From positions 20,422-84,421 of the forward strand of contig NZ_JANIKQ010000013.1 in the NCBI RefSeq assembly GCF_024580525.1: 64,000 nt of DNA, written 5' to 3'. Below, piece after piece: positions 1 through 8,103 of this stretch. The position numbers were made by a program, and so were the translations under genes. Positions within the stretch are counted from its first letter, which is position 1. Each line of letters opens with the position of its first letter. The notes below the pieces were generated by a model that searched no databases, had not been told where the DNA came from, and saw only the letters and a program-made list of their open reading frames with translations. This DNA comes from Neisseria dentiae. GTDB taxonomy: Bacteria; Pseudomonadota; Gammaproteobacteria; Burkholderiales; Neisseriaceae.

Positions 1-610
1 TAAAGCCTGCGGCCAGGCCGAAGCCAAGCTGGAGCAGCAGCATCCATAAAAAAGACAACACGCCCGATTTTTCGGGAGTGAGCGTGAGCGAAATCAGCGC
101 GGTTACCAAGAAAATCGCCATCGGGTCGTTGGCGCCCGATTCGATTTCGAGGGTAGCCTGCACACGCTCGTTAAGCCGCACGCCGCTGTTGCGCAGCAGA
201 TTGAACACCGCGCCGGCATCGGTGGAGCCGACGATGGCCGCCATTAATATGCCGAAACGCCAGTCCCAACCCATATACCAGGTGGCGAACACACCCAACA
301 GCGCCACGGTGGCGATTACGCCCCAGCTTGCCAAAACGGCGGCGGGTTTGAGAGCGATGCGGAAGCTGTCGAGCTTGGTGCGCAGGCCGCCGTCGAGCAG
401 AATCACCGCCAAAGCCAGCTGGCCGATGGCGGTGGCGGTGAAAAAGTTGTCGAACTCGATGCCGCCTATGCCTTCGTCGCCCGCCAACATGCCCACGACC
501 AAAAACATCAAAAGCAGCGGCATGCCGAGCCGTGCCGACAGCGTGGTGGAAATCACGCTGAGAAACAGCAGCAGCCCGCAGAGTACGAATAAACTGTTGA
601 GTCCGTCCAT
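1..610 (-). CDS. nhaP2: K+/H+ antiporter, NhaP2/CvrA-like (3' part outside window)
   Basis: This is the N-terminal ~203 residues of a CPA1-type cation/proton antiporter of the inner membrane. The family exchanges K+ (or Na+) for H+. Read from the ATG at 610 it begins MDGLNSLFVLCGLLLFLS and continues as alternating hydrophobic helices. The conserved blocks GSTDAGAVFNLL and LEIESGANDPMA match the ion-binding region of NhaP2, including the ND-P pair. No stop codon lies in the window, so the C-terminal half (remaining helices and the usual cytoplasmic regulatory domains) cannot be judged. It is transcribed away from the DUF808 gene. Assignment to the NhaP2 subgroup rather than another CPA1 member is by motif resemblance only. 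Confidence 0.8.
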   Translation of the reverse strand, partial: MDGLNSLFVLCGLLLFLSVISTTLSARLGMPLLLMFLVVGMLAGDEGIGGIEFDNFFTATAIGQLALAVILLDGGLRTKLDSFRIALKPAAVLASWGVIATVALLGVFATWYMGWDWRFGILMAAIVGSTDAGAVFNLLRNSGVRLNERVQATLEIESGANDPMAIFLVTALISLTLTPEKSGVLSFLWMLLLQLGFGLAAGF

Positions 611-708
611 AATTTTTTGTGAATGTGTGTGTTTTGTGAAATGAAAGAAACGTGCGCATTTTAGCATGAAAACGCTTGTTTCTTAATGAAGAGCGGCGGT
701 TTCGCCAC

Positions 709-756
709 ATTCTTTCAGACGGCCTTGCCGCCTTTCGGGAGGCCGTCTGAAAGAAT
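709..756. repeat. Inverted DUS pair between divergent genes
   Basis: Two copies of the uptake sequence face each other (ATTCTTTCAGACGGCC at 709-724 and its exact complement at 741-756) with a 16-base loop. Such pairs normally terminate transcription, but here both flanking genes point away from it. It directly abuts the left end of the repeat element at 756. Confidence 0.85.
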
Positions 757-900
757 GAGACCTTTGCAAAACCTCCATCTGCGGCGCATTTCTGCGTTGT
801 GCGCTGCTCGCTCGCTTGCCTAACTCTATGTTATGTCTGCGCTCGCTGCGCTGCTACGCCTTGAACTGCATCCACATCTGGGGGTTTTGCAAAGGTCTCA
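756..900. mobile_element. MITE-like element with IS1106/IS5-type ends
   Basis: This 145-bp element has perfect 18-bp terminal inverted repeats (TGAGACCTTTGCAAAACC at 756-773 and its complement at 883-900), with weaker complementarity a further dozen bases inward. It is flanked on both sides by the 3-bp direct repeat GAA (753-755 and 901-903), as expected of a target-site duplication. It encodes no transposase. From memory, GAGACCTTTGCAAAA is the terminus of IS1106-like (IS5 family) elements in Neisseria, so this is probably a non-autonomous derivative. It lies just upstream of the DUF808 gene, whose possible -10 box TATAAT is at 919-924. Confidence 0.75.
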
Positions 901-958
901 GAATGTGGCGAAATCGGCTATAATGCACGGTCTGTCCGGAACCATTTATAGGAATATT

Positions 959-1837
959 ATGGCTTTTGCCTCTCTTTTTACTTTGCTCGACGATATTGCT
1001 TCGGTGCTCGACGATGTGGCGGTGATGACCAAAATGGCCGCCAAAAAAACCGCCGGCGTGGTGGGCGATGATTTGGCGCTGAATGCCAACCAGGTAACCG
1101 GCGTGAGCGCCGACCGCGAGCTGCCGATTGTGTGGGCGGTGGCGAAAGGTTCGCTGATAAATAAAGTGATACTGGTGCCGTTTTCGCTGCTGCTGTCGGT
1201 GTTCCTGCCGTGGCTGATTACGCCGCTGTTGGTGATTGGCGGTGCATTTCTGTGTTTCGAAGGCGTGGAAAAACTGCTGCACAAATTTTTAAACAAACAC
1301 AGCGGCGACGACGGCCACCATGCCGCCAGCGACGAAATCGTCGACGAAAAAACCAAAATCAAAGGCGCCATCCGCACCGATTTCATCTTGTCGGCCGAAA
1401 TCATCATCATCGCGCTGGGCGTGGTGGGTGCTTACGGGCTGCTCACCAAATCGCTGGTGATGTCGGCCATCGGCATCGGCATGACCGTGGTTGTGTACGG
1501 CCTGGTGGCCGGTATCGTGAAGGCCGATGATTTCGGCATGTGGCTGATGAACAAGCCTTCTTCCGCCGCGCGCGCGTTGGGCAAGGGCATTATTTTGTTT
1601 ATGCCGTGGTTTATGCGCGCCCTGAGCGTGGTGGGTATGCTGGCGATGTTTTTGGTGGGCGGCGGCATCATCGCCCACAACGTCGGCTTTGTGCACGACT
1701 TCCTGCACGCCCTGCATTGGGATTCCGGCCTGATCGGACAGCTCGCCACGCTGGTGGTCGGCGTTTTAACCGGCGCGGCCGTGTGCGCGGTGGTGTTGCC
1801 GGTGATGAAATTATTCAGCAAGAAAAAAGCGCATTAA
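959..1837 (+). CDS. DUF808 family inner-membrane protein (YedI-like)
   Basis: The 292-residue protein matches the DUF808/YedI family along its whole length. Conserved blocks are LLDDIASVLDDVAVMTKMAA near the N-terminus, VWAVAKGSLINKVILVP around residue 60, GGAFLCFEGVEKLLH near 95, and KGAIRTDFILSAEI near 135. About six hydrophobic segments predict a polytopic inner-membrane protein. The family's biochemical role is not known. The ATG at 959 (MAFASLFTLLDD) was chosen because it matches the family N-terminus; upstream in-frame codons run through the repeat element at 756-900. The gene is followed by an inverted DUS terminator and then lnt. Confidence 0.85.
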   Translation: MAFASLFTLLDDIASVLDDVAVMTKMAAKKTAGVVGDDLALNANQVTGVSADRELPIVWAVAKGSLINKVILVPFSLLLSVFLPWLITPLLVIGGAFLCFEGVEKLLHKFLNKHSGDDGHHAASDEIVDEKTKIKGAIRTDFILSAEIIIIALGVVGAYGLLTKSLVMSAIGIGMTVVVYGLVAGIVKADDFGMWLMNKPSSAARALGKGIILFMPWFMRALSVVGMLAMFLVGGGIIAHNVGFVHDFLHALHWDSGLIGQLATLVVGVLTGAAVCAVVLPVMKLFSKKKAH

Positions 1838-1842
1838 CACCG

Positions 1843-1885
1843 TAAGGCCGTCTGAAAGCAAACAAATGCTTTTCAGACGGCCTTA
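1843..1885 (+). terminator. Inverted DUS terminator
   Basis: TAAGGCCGTCTGAAA (1843-1857) pairs exactly with TTTCAGACGGCCTTA (1871-1885). It starts six bases after the DUF808 stop codon and should end that transcript. It overlaps the leader of lnt, which starts at 1902. Confidence 0.8.
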
Positions 1886-1901
1886 TCAAGCAAACCCGCT
1901 T

Positions 1902-3446
1902 ATGAACCCGATTCAAAAACTCGAACAACTCTGGCAGAAGCCGCTGTGTTACTGGCCGCTGCTGCTGGTGATTGCCGCCACAACACCGTTAACGTTTGCG
2001 CCGTATTACCATTTCTGGCTGATGCCGCTCTTGTTTGGCGCGTTAATCCGCCTGACCGAGCTGCGCCCGCAGCACGCCGTGAAAAGCGCCTATCTGTTCG
2101 GCCTGATCGGTTATGCCGCGCAGTTTTATTGGATACACACCGCGCTGCACACCGTTTCCGGCCTGCCCAACCTTTACGCCGTGCCGCTCACTTTTCTGCT
2201 GCCCGCGTTTCTCGCCCTGTATCCCGCCGCTGCTTTCTGGCTGCTGAAAAAATTCAACCTGCCGCGTGCTTGGCGCATCGGCGCGGCGCTGCCGCTGTTG
2301 TGGACGCTTGCCGAATTCGCCCGCGAACGCTTGCTCACCGGTTTTGCCTGGGGCGCGCTCGGCTATTCGCAAATCACCGACCACAGCCCGCTGGCCGGTT
2401 TCGCCCCGTTGGGCGGCATCCATCTGGTTACGCTCGCCACCGCCTGCATCGGCGCATGGCTGGTGTTGCTGGTGGATAATTCAGGCCGTCTGAAACAGCG
2501 CGCGGTGGCGTTGGGCGGCATCGTGCTGTTGGCCGCCGCCGGTTTTGCCGCCAAACACACCGACTTCACCCGCCCCGACGGCAGCACCGCCACCGTGGCA
2601 TTGGCGCAGGGCAATATCCCGCAAACGCTGAAGTGGACGCCCGAACATTTTGCCCCCACGGTCGAGCGTTATTACGCCCAAGTGGCGGGCAGCCGCGCCG
2701 ACATCGTGATTCTGCCCGAAACCGCCATCCCGCTGATGCGCCAAGATTTGCCGCAGGGTCTGCTGGCGCAGTTTGCCTGGCAGGCCAAAGAGAACGGCAG
2801 CGCATTGGCCATAGGCATCAGCCAATACACCTCGGACGGCCGCGATTACGAAAACGCCGTTATCAATCTCTCGCATTACAGCGAAGAAGCGCCGGACCAC
2901 ATTCCGTATTACGCCAAAAACCACCTGGTGCCCTTCGGCGAATACAAACCGCTGCCGTGGCTCACCGAGCCGCTCTACCAAATGATGAATATGCCGCTGG
3001 CCGACTTCAAGCGCGGCGGCGTCGCCCAAGCGCCGTTTCAGATGGCCAATCAGAAAGTGGCTTTCAACATCTGTTATGAAGACGGCTTCGGCGACGAATT
3101 AATCGCTTCGGCCAAACAGGCCACGCTGCTGGCCAATGCCAGCAATATGGCGTGGTACGGCAAATCCAACGCCATGTTCCAACACTTGCAGCAGTCGCAG
3201 GCGCGCGCGCTGGAGCTGGGGCGTTATATGGTGCGCGCCACCAACACCGGCGCCACCGCCATCGTGGATCCGAAAGGCCGCATCGCCGCGCTGGCCGCCC
3301 CCGACACCGCCGCCGTGCTGGAAGGGCGCATCGAAGGCTATACCGGCGAAACCCCGTATATGAAGCTCGGCGGTTCGTGGCCGCTCGTTATCCTGTTGGG
3401 CGTGTTGGCCGCCGGTTTGTTTGTGTGGGGCAGATACCGCCGCTAA
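1902..3446 (+). CDS. lnt: Apolipoprotein N-acyltransferase
   Basis: Lnt adds the third acyl chain to the N-terminal cysteine of lipoproteins in the inner membrane, the step needed for Lol-dependent export to the outer membrane. The 514-residue protein has N-terminal membrane helices, a periplasmic nitrilase-like domain and a final C-terminal helix. The catalytic triad is visible: Glu273 in LPETAIP, Lys339 in YYAKNHLVPFGEY and Cys391 in NICYEDGFG, spaced as in E. coli Lnt. The start at 1902 (MNPIQKLEQ) avoids reading through the DUS. An isolated DUS lies in frame inside the gene near 2482. Many lipoproteins in this window (NosL, Laz, BamC, the DUF305 protein, ApbE) are substrates of this pathway. 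Confidence 0.93.
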   Translation: MNPIQKLEQLWQKPLCYWPLLLVIAATTPLTFAPYYHFWLMPLLFGALIRLTELRPQHAVKSAYLFGLIGYAAQFYWIHTALHTVSGLPNLYAVPLTFLLPAFLALYPAAAFWLLKKFNLPRAWRIGAALPLLWTLAEFARERLLTGFAWGALGYSQITDHSPLAGFAPLGGIHLVTLATACIGAWLVLLVDNSGRLKQRAVALGGIVLLAAAGFAAKHTDFTRPDGSTATVALAQGNIPQTLKWTPEHFAPTVERYYAQVAGSRADIVILPETAIPLMRQDLPQGLLAQFAWQAKENGSALAIGISQYTSDGRDYENAVINLSHYSEEAPDHIPYYAKNHLVPFGEYKPLPWLTEPLYQMMNMPLADFKRGGVAQAPFQMANQKVAFNICYEDGFGDELIASAKQATLLANASNMAWYGKSNAMFQHLQQSQARALELGRYMVRATNTGATAIVDPKGRIAALAAPDTAAVLEGRIEGYTGETPYMKLGGSWPLVILLGVLAAGLFVWGRYRR

Positions 3447-3707
3447 GCGGTTTTCAGACGGCCTCGGCGTAAAAATTTCCAGCACTAATAAAGACTTAAG
3501 AATAAAGCCCCACAATAAACCGAAACTGTGTTTTAATAGGGAACTATTTCCGATAAAAACACTCAAATATTTTAAATCAATCGAAAACTTAAAAATACAA
3601 AAGTTTACCTATTAAGTATTGAAACCATACAGAGAAACGAGTTTAATAAGCAAGGCCGGTGCAGCAAACCCGAAACCGGCTCCGCACAACATAAGGAAAG
3701 CCAATCA

Positions 3708-4574
3708 ATGACCATGAATAACGCCTTCGCATTACCCGTACCCAGCGGTCACGGCAGCTTGGAGCAGTACATTCATACCGTAAACAATATTCCCATGCTT
3801 TCTGCCGAAGAAGAAACCCGGCTGGCAGAACGCCAACAGAAAGGCGACCTCGAGGCCGCCAAGCAACTGATTCTTTCGCACCTGCGCGTTGTCGTATCGA
3901 TTGCGCGCGGCTACGACGGCTACGGCCTCAACCAGGCCGACCTGATTCAGGAAGGCAACATCGGCCTGATGAAGGCGGTGAAACGTTTCGAGCCTACCCG
4001 CGGCGCACGCCTGTTTTCGTTTGCCGTGCATTGGATTAAGGCCGAAATCCACGAATTCATCTTGCGCAACTGGCGCTTGGTGCGCGTGGCCACCACCAAA
4101 CCGCAGCGTAAACTGTTTTTCAACCTGCGCAGCATGCGTAAAAACCTCAATGCCTTAAGCCCCAAAGAAGCGCAGGAAATCGCCGACGATTTGGGCGTGA
4201 AACTTTCCGAAGTGCTTGAGATGGAACAGCGCATGACCGGCCGCGACATCGGCATCATGGCCGACAACAGCGACGATGAAGACAGCTTCGCCCCCATCGA
4301 CTGGCTGGCCGACAACGACACCGAGCCGACCCGCCAAATCGCCCAAAAAGCCCACTACGCCTTGCAAACCGAAGGTTTGCAAAACGCGCTGGCGCAATTG
4401 GACGACCGCAGCCGCCGCATCGTCGAAAGCCGCTGGCTGCAAGACGACGGCGGGCTGACCCTGCACGACTTGGCCGCGGAATACGGCGTATCCGCCGAGC
4501 GCATCCGCCAAATCGAAGCCAAAGCCATGCAGAAACTGCGCGGTTTCCTTGCCGAAGAGGCAGAAGCCGTTTAA
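3708..4574 (+). CDS. rpoH: RNA polymerase sigma-32 (heat shock) factor
   Basis: RpoH directs RNA polymerase to heat-shock promoters. The 288-residue protein has region 2 (SHLRVVVSIARGYDGYGLN, then QADLIQEGNIGLMKAV, the core-binding and -10 region), the RpoH-box type segment TTKPQRKLFFNLR, and a C-terminal region 4 helix-turn-helix (LAAEYGVSAERIRQIEAKAM). ATG 3708 is preceded by AAGGA ten bases upstream; ATG 3714 is an alternative. The 260-bp upstream gap is very AT-rich (about 3480-3620) and has a single DUS at 3453-3465. I could not assign a promoter there with confidence. Confidence 0.95.
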   Translation: MTMNNAFALPVPSGHGSLEQYIHTVNNIPMLSAEEETRLAERQQKGDLEAAKQLILSHLRVVVSIARGYDGYGLNQADLIQEGNIGLMKAVKRFEPTRGARLFSFAVHWIKAEIHEFILRNWRLVRVATTKPQRKLFFNLRSMRKNLNALSPKEAQEIADDLGVKLSEVLEMEQRMTGRDIGIMADNSDDEDSFAPIDWLADNDTEPTRQIAQKAHYALQTEGLQNALAQLDDRSRRIVESRWLQDDGGLTLHDLAAEYGVSAERIRQIEAKAMQKLRGFLAEEAEAV

Positions 4575-4606
4575 GCGGGGCTGCTTGCCGGTAAAAACCA
4601 ACAATC

Positions 4607-4641
4607 AAAAAGGCCGTCTGAAATGTTTCAGACGGCCTTTT
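4607..4641 (+). terminator. Inverted DUS terminator after rpoH
   Basis: AAAAGGCCGTCTGAAA (4607-4622) and its complement (4626-4641) form a tight hairpin ending in TTTT. It lies between convergent rpoH and nosX and can serve both strands. Confidence 0.88.
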
Positions 4642-4751
4642 GCTATATGCAGGTAAACTTATTTCTGACACACTTTTTCAGTTAAGTGTGAGTATGGCGG
4701 AATGGTTGCTGAATAAGTGGCTTTACTCTATTGCTAAGCTTACCCGCCATA

Positions 4752-5747
4752 TCACACGATGGTTTCCAGTTTGCCTTGCAGCGGCAACAGCCAGACTTTC
4801 AGGTTTTTTTCTTGCGCCACAGTTTGCCGTATGAGTGCGCTGCTGCTAACGGCAAACGCAGTGGAAAAGGCATCGGCGGTTGCGGCGTTTTCAGCCATCA
4901 CGCTGATGCTTCGGTAGCGCGGCTGGTTGAGGCCGCTTCGGGGGTGGAACAGGTGGGTGAAATGCCGGGCTTCGTCGAACGGTGTGGCGTAGCCGCTCGA
5001 GGTGGCGAGCGCCTGGTTTTGCAGCGGCAAGGTGGCAAGCAGGGTGTGTTCTTGCTCGGGGTGGCGGATACCTGCCCGCCAGATATGACGGTGCTGCGTT
5101 TCCAAGGCGCGGATTTCGCCCATATCGACCAATGCTTGCTCCAACCCTGCATCGCGGAGCATATCGGTGATACGGTCGGTGATATAACCTTGTGCGATGC
5201 CGTTGAAAGAAAGCGCCATGCCGGGTTTGCGGAACCATACGGCGCGATTATCGAATACGATGTGTTCAAAGCCGACCCGCGACAGTGCGCGTGATACGGC
5301 GTGGCCGGGTATGTTACGGCTGCCGGGGCTGCGGGTGAAGTGGTCGGCATAAGCCTGCCACAGGGGTTGGATAGTGGGATCGAATGCGCCCTGTGTGAGA
5401 CGGTGGACATAGCGGCTGATGCTTAATACGGCCAGCATCTCGGCAGGCGGGTTGTTCAGACGGCCTGTTTGGTTGAGTTTGACCAACAGGCTGTCGTTGC
5501 GGTAGAGGCTGAAGATTTTTTCGAGCCGGTCAACTTCTGCAACGGCTTTTTCAATCAGATTGCGTGCAAAACGGGAATCAGGGTGGTAAAGACGCAAGTG
5601 TGCGTCTGCACCTAAGGCAATGCCGTGCCATTCTGTTGCTTGAGGCAGGTTTTTATTGCGGGAAGACAAACAGAACGGCAAGGCGGCAGCACCGGCAACG
5701 GCTGCACTGATGCCGATAAAGCGTCGGCGGGTAAGGGGTTTGTTCAT
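4752..5747 (-). CDS. nosX: NosX: Tat-exported FAD:protein FMN transferase (ApbE family)
   Basis: ApbE-family enzymes attach FMN covalently to a threonine in target flavoproteins. NosX is the version in nos operons and is thought to flavinylate the periplasmic domain of NosR. The 331-residue protein opens with a Tat-like leader (MNKPLTRRRFIGISAAVAGA) and has ApbE motifs such as LNNPPAEMLAVL, TQGAFDPTIQPLW and ALSFNGIAQGYITD, plus ATSSGYATPFDEARHFTHLF for nucleotide and Mg2+ binding. It is the last gene of the nos operon, 63 bp after nosL. The target motif SGATVTLM is present in the NosR of this operon. A second ApbE at 43285-44343 is associated with the nqr genes. Confidence 0.88.
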   Translation of the reverse strand: MNKPLTRRRFIGISAAVAGAAALPFCLSSRNKNLPQATEWHGIALGADAHLRLYHPDSRFARNLIEKAVAEVDRLEKIFSLYRNDSLLVKLNQTGRLNNPPAEMLAVLSISRYVHRLTQGAFDPTIQPLWQAYADHFTRSPGSRNIPGHAVSRALSRVGFEHIVFDNRAVWFRKPGMALSFNGIAQGYITDRITDMLRDAGLEQALVDMGEIRALETQHRHIWRAGIRHPEQEHTLLATLPLQNQALATSSGYATPFDEARHFTHLFHPRSGLNQPRYRSISVMAENAATADAFSTAFAVSSSALIRQTVAQEKNLKVWLLPLQGKLETIV

Positions 5748-5810
5748 GGAGGCTCTCCGTTTCAGACGGCCTGTTTGGAAATTTACGGCTGCCTTGGGAT
5801 GCTTTTGTTG

Positions 5811-6362
5811 TTAATGGCTGCCGTGCCGGTGGCCTTGCGGCATGGAGGATTGGGCGCCGGTTTGGAAAATATAGTCGTCAGGGATGTTGTCAAAACGCAC
5901 AATCTCCCCACCGTTTTTAGCCGCGAAGGCTTCGGCATCGGCTTGTCGCGCAAAGGGAATGGCTTCTTGGGTTTTCATGCTGCTGATAAAGCCGCTGCGG
6001 ATAACATAGTAGGCTTGCTTGGCATCCACCCATGCCGTGTCGGCATTGGGTTTGCTCCAATCGGCAACCTTGCCCATATCGTTCACATAAATGGCGGCGA
6101 TGTCTTTGGGTTCTTCGGGCAGCTTGGTGTAACTGAGCATCTGTAAAACGGTTGAAAACCACACCGGTTCCTGTTTGCTCTTCAGTTGGATTTGTGCTTT
6201 GGGGCCGTCGTGTTCGTTGAGATACATACCGCAATAATGGCCGACCGTTTGCCCGGTAAACTGCTGCGGCGCTCTTGGGGTTTCGGTTTGGCTGCCGCAA
6301 GCTGCCAACAGCAGCGAGAGTATGCCTGCCGATAAGATGGTGCGTAAGGTTTTGCTCATCAA
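5811..6362 (-). CDS. nosL: NosL copper-chaperone lipoprotein
   Basis: NosL is an outer-membrane-type periplasmic lipoprotein that supplies Cu(I) for assembly of the CuZ centre of N2O reductase. The 183-residue protein has a lipoprotein signal with lipobox LLAAC and the family motif HYCGMYLNEHDGPKAQI, whose Cys and Met ligand copper. The C-terminus is His-rich (PQGHRHGSH). It starts MMSKTL; the second ATG at 6359 is an equally good start. It lies 12 bp after nosY and is the sixth gene of the nosRZDFYLX operon. Confidence 0.92.
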   Translation of the reverse strand: MMSKTLRTILSAGILSLLLAACGSQTETPRAPQQFTGQTVGHYCGMYLNEHDGPKAQIQLKSKQEPVWFSTVLQMLSYTKLPEEPKDIAAIYVNDMGKVADWSKPNADTAWVDAKQAYYVIRSGFISSMKTQEAIPFARQADAEAFAAKNGGEIVRFDNIPDDYIFQTGAQSSMPQGHRHGSH

Positions 6363-6374
6363 TTATCCTCCTGT

Positions 6375-7205
6375 TTAAATCTCACGTTTGCCGAACAGGT
6401 ATCCGGCCCATGCCAGTGGAACCGCCACCCATAAAATTTGGGCGGCAATCAAAGTGCCCTTGCTTAAGGCAAGCTGTTCGCTCAAGCCGGCCATGCCGGC
6501 ATAAATCGATGTGTTTTCATAACCGGTTAAGTTGAGCAGACGGTAAATATCAGTGGGATTGAGCAGCAAAGCGGCCTCCAGTATCGGGGCGGTAATAACC
6601 TGCTCCGTGTCGGCAACGAGTATGCCCAACAAGGCCATATCGAAAATCACCACGAAAAACAGCCACACACCGATGGCAATGCCGGCAGCCGTGCCGCGCT
6701 CTTTCACCTTTGCGCTGATTAAATAGCCCAATGATAAAAACGAAGCACCCAAAACAATGCTGGCCGCAATCAGCAGCAAAAAGGGCTGCCATGCGGCAAA
6801 ATCGAGGCCGCCGCCGAACAGTTGCAGGGCAATGCCGGCCAACCCGTAGCCTGCGCAGGTTGCCAGCACGAGAATAATCAGATGGCCGATGAATTTTCCG
6901 GCCAGAATTTGGCGGCGTGATACGGGGTAACTCAACAACAGTGCCATCGTGCCACGCTCGATTTCACCGATCAGCGCATCGTAGGAAAGCAGCATGGCAA
7001 TCAGCGGAATCAGAAAAATCGACAGGCTGGAAAGGCTGACAACGGTAACGGTTAACGGATCGGCTTTCACCGAGCCGGTGGGTGCGCTGCCGAGAAAACC
7101 GAGCGACAAGGCCAATGCGGCCAGCAACAGGGCTGCGGCGAGAACCCAGCGGTTGCGCAGGCTGTCGCGCACTTCTTTACTGCTGATAATCCATACGGGA
7201 TTCAT
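6375..7205 (-). CDS. nosY: NosY: ABC transporter membrane subunit
   Basis: NosY is the integral membrane component of the NosDFY ABC complex needed to mature the Cu-S centre of NosZ. The 276-residue protein has six predicted membrane helices (for example LAAALLLAALALSLGFLG near 25 and FLLLIAASIVLGASFLSLGY near 145). The block GEIERGTMALLLSYPVSRRQ is typical of the ABC-2 permease coupling region. Its start codon overlaps the stop codon of nosF (ATGA), indicating translational coupling. Confidence 0.93.
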   Translation of the reverse strand: MNPVWIISSKEVRDSLRNRWVLAAALLLAALALSLGFLGSAPTGSVKADPLTVTVVSLSSLSIFLIPLIAMLLSYDALIGEIERGTMALLLSYPVSRRQILAGKFIGHLIILVLATCAGYGLAGIALQLFGGGLDFAAWQPFLLLIAASIVLGASFLSLGYLISAKVKERGTAAGIAIGVWLFFVVIFDMALLGILVADTEQVITAPILEAALLLNPTDIYRLLNLTGYENTSIYAGMAGLSEQLALSKGTLIAAQILWVAVPLAWAGYLFGKREI

Positions 7206-8095
7206 CGGTCTTCCCTTTTTAAAAATTCTGCATACATATCGTCTAAGGCGGGGGTGTGGATATGAATATCGGCGATGTTGTCCATGCCGCCCAACTCATA
7301 CAGCAACCCCATTTTTTCTTCGGTACGGCATTCGGTTCGGTAACTCAATCCACCTTGCGGCTGCCAGCGCGGGGAGAGTGGGGTATTGTGTTTGAGCGTA
7401 ACATCTATTGAAACGGGCAGGCCGCTCTGTATCTGCAATTCGCCGATACTGCCGTCGGCCACTTTGCTGCCGTTTTTCATCACCACGATACGGTCTGCAT
7501 GGCCGTCAAGCTCCGATAAGGCATGGGTGCTGAGCAAAACCGTGGTTCCCGATTCTTTCAGCTCGCGGATAATGCCGTAAAACATTTGCCGCGATGCAGG
7601 GTCCAGCCCGGTGGTCGGTTCGTCGAGCAGCATCACTTTCGGGTTGCCGAGCAAGGCTTGCGCCAAAGCCAAACGCTGGCGCATACCTTTTGAATAAGTG
7701 CCGACCCGGCGGCCGGCGGCTTGGGCAATGCCGACGCGCGCCAATAAGTCGGCATTCCGCCCCGGCGGCTGCTTCTTCAGTTTGGCGTAAAAATCCAAAG
7801 TTTCCTTACCGGTCAGCGTGGGGTGCAAGGCAACCGTTTCCGGCAGATAGCCGATTCGGCTGCGGGTTTGTACGCCATCCCTGCCTGCCACACTGCCGCC
7901 CAACAGGCTGACACTGCCTTCGGTGGGGGCAATCAGGCCGAGTATTAATTTGATGATGGTGGATTTTCCTGCTCCGTTATGGCCGACCAAACCTGTGCAT
8001 TGGCCGGATTCCAGCATTAAATCAAGCTGCCTGACTGCAAACCTGCTGCCGTATTGCTTGCTTATACCGCTCAATACCACGGGGGGCGTATTCAT
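7202..8095 (-). CDS. nosF: NosF: ABC transporter ATPase
   Basis: NosF is the ATPase of the NosDFY complex. The 297-residue protein shows Walker A (GHNGAGKSTIIK, near residue 41), the signature YSKGMRQRLALAQ, Walker B VMLLDEPTTGLDP and the switch histidine in LLSTHALSELDG. The ATG at 8095 (MNTPPVVLSGISKQYG) gives the usual family N-terminus; codons further upstream lie inside nosD in another frame. It starts 8 bp after nosD and overlaps nosY by 4 bp. Confidence 0.93.
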   Translation of the reverse strand: MNTPPVVLSGISKQYGSRFAVRQLDLMLESGQCTGLVGHNGAGKSTIIKLILGLIAPTEGSVSLLGGSVAGRDGVQTRSRIGYLPETVALHPTLTGKETLDFYAKLKKQPPGRNADLLARVGIAQAAGRRVGTYSKGMRQRLALAQALLGNPKVMLLDEPTTGLDPASRQMFYGIIRELKESGTTVLLSTHALSELDGHADRIVVMKNGSKVADGSIGELQIQSGLPVSIDVTLKHNTPLSPRWQPQGGLSYRTECRTEEKMGLLYELGGMDNIADIHIHTPALDDMYAEFLKREDR

Positions 8096-8103
8096 GCTTA
8101 TCC

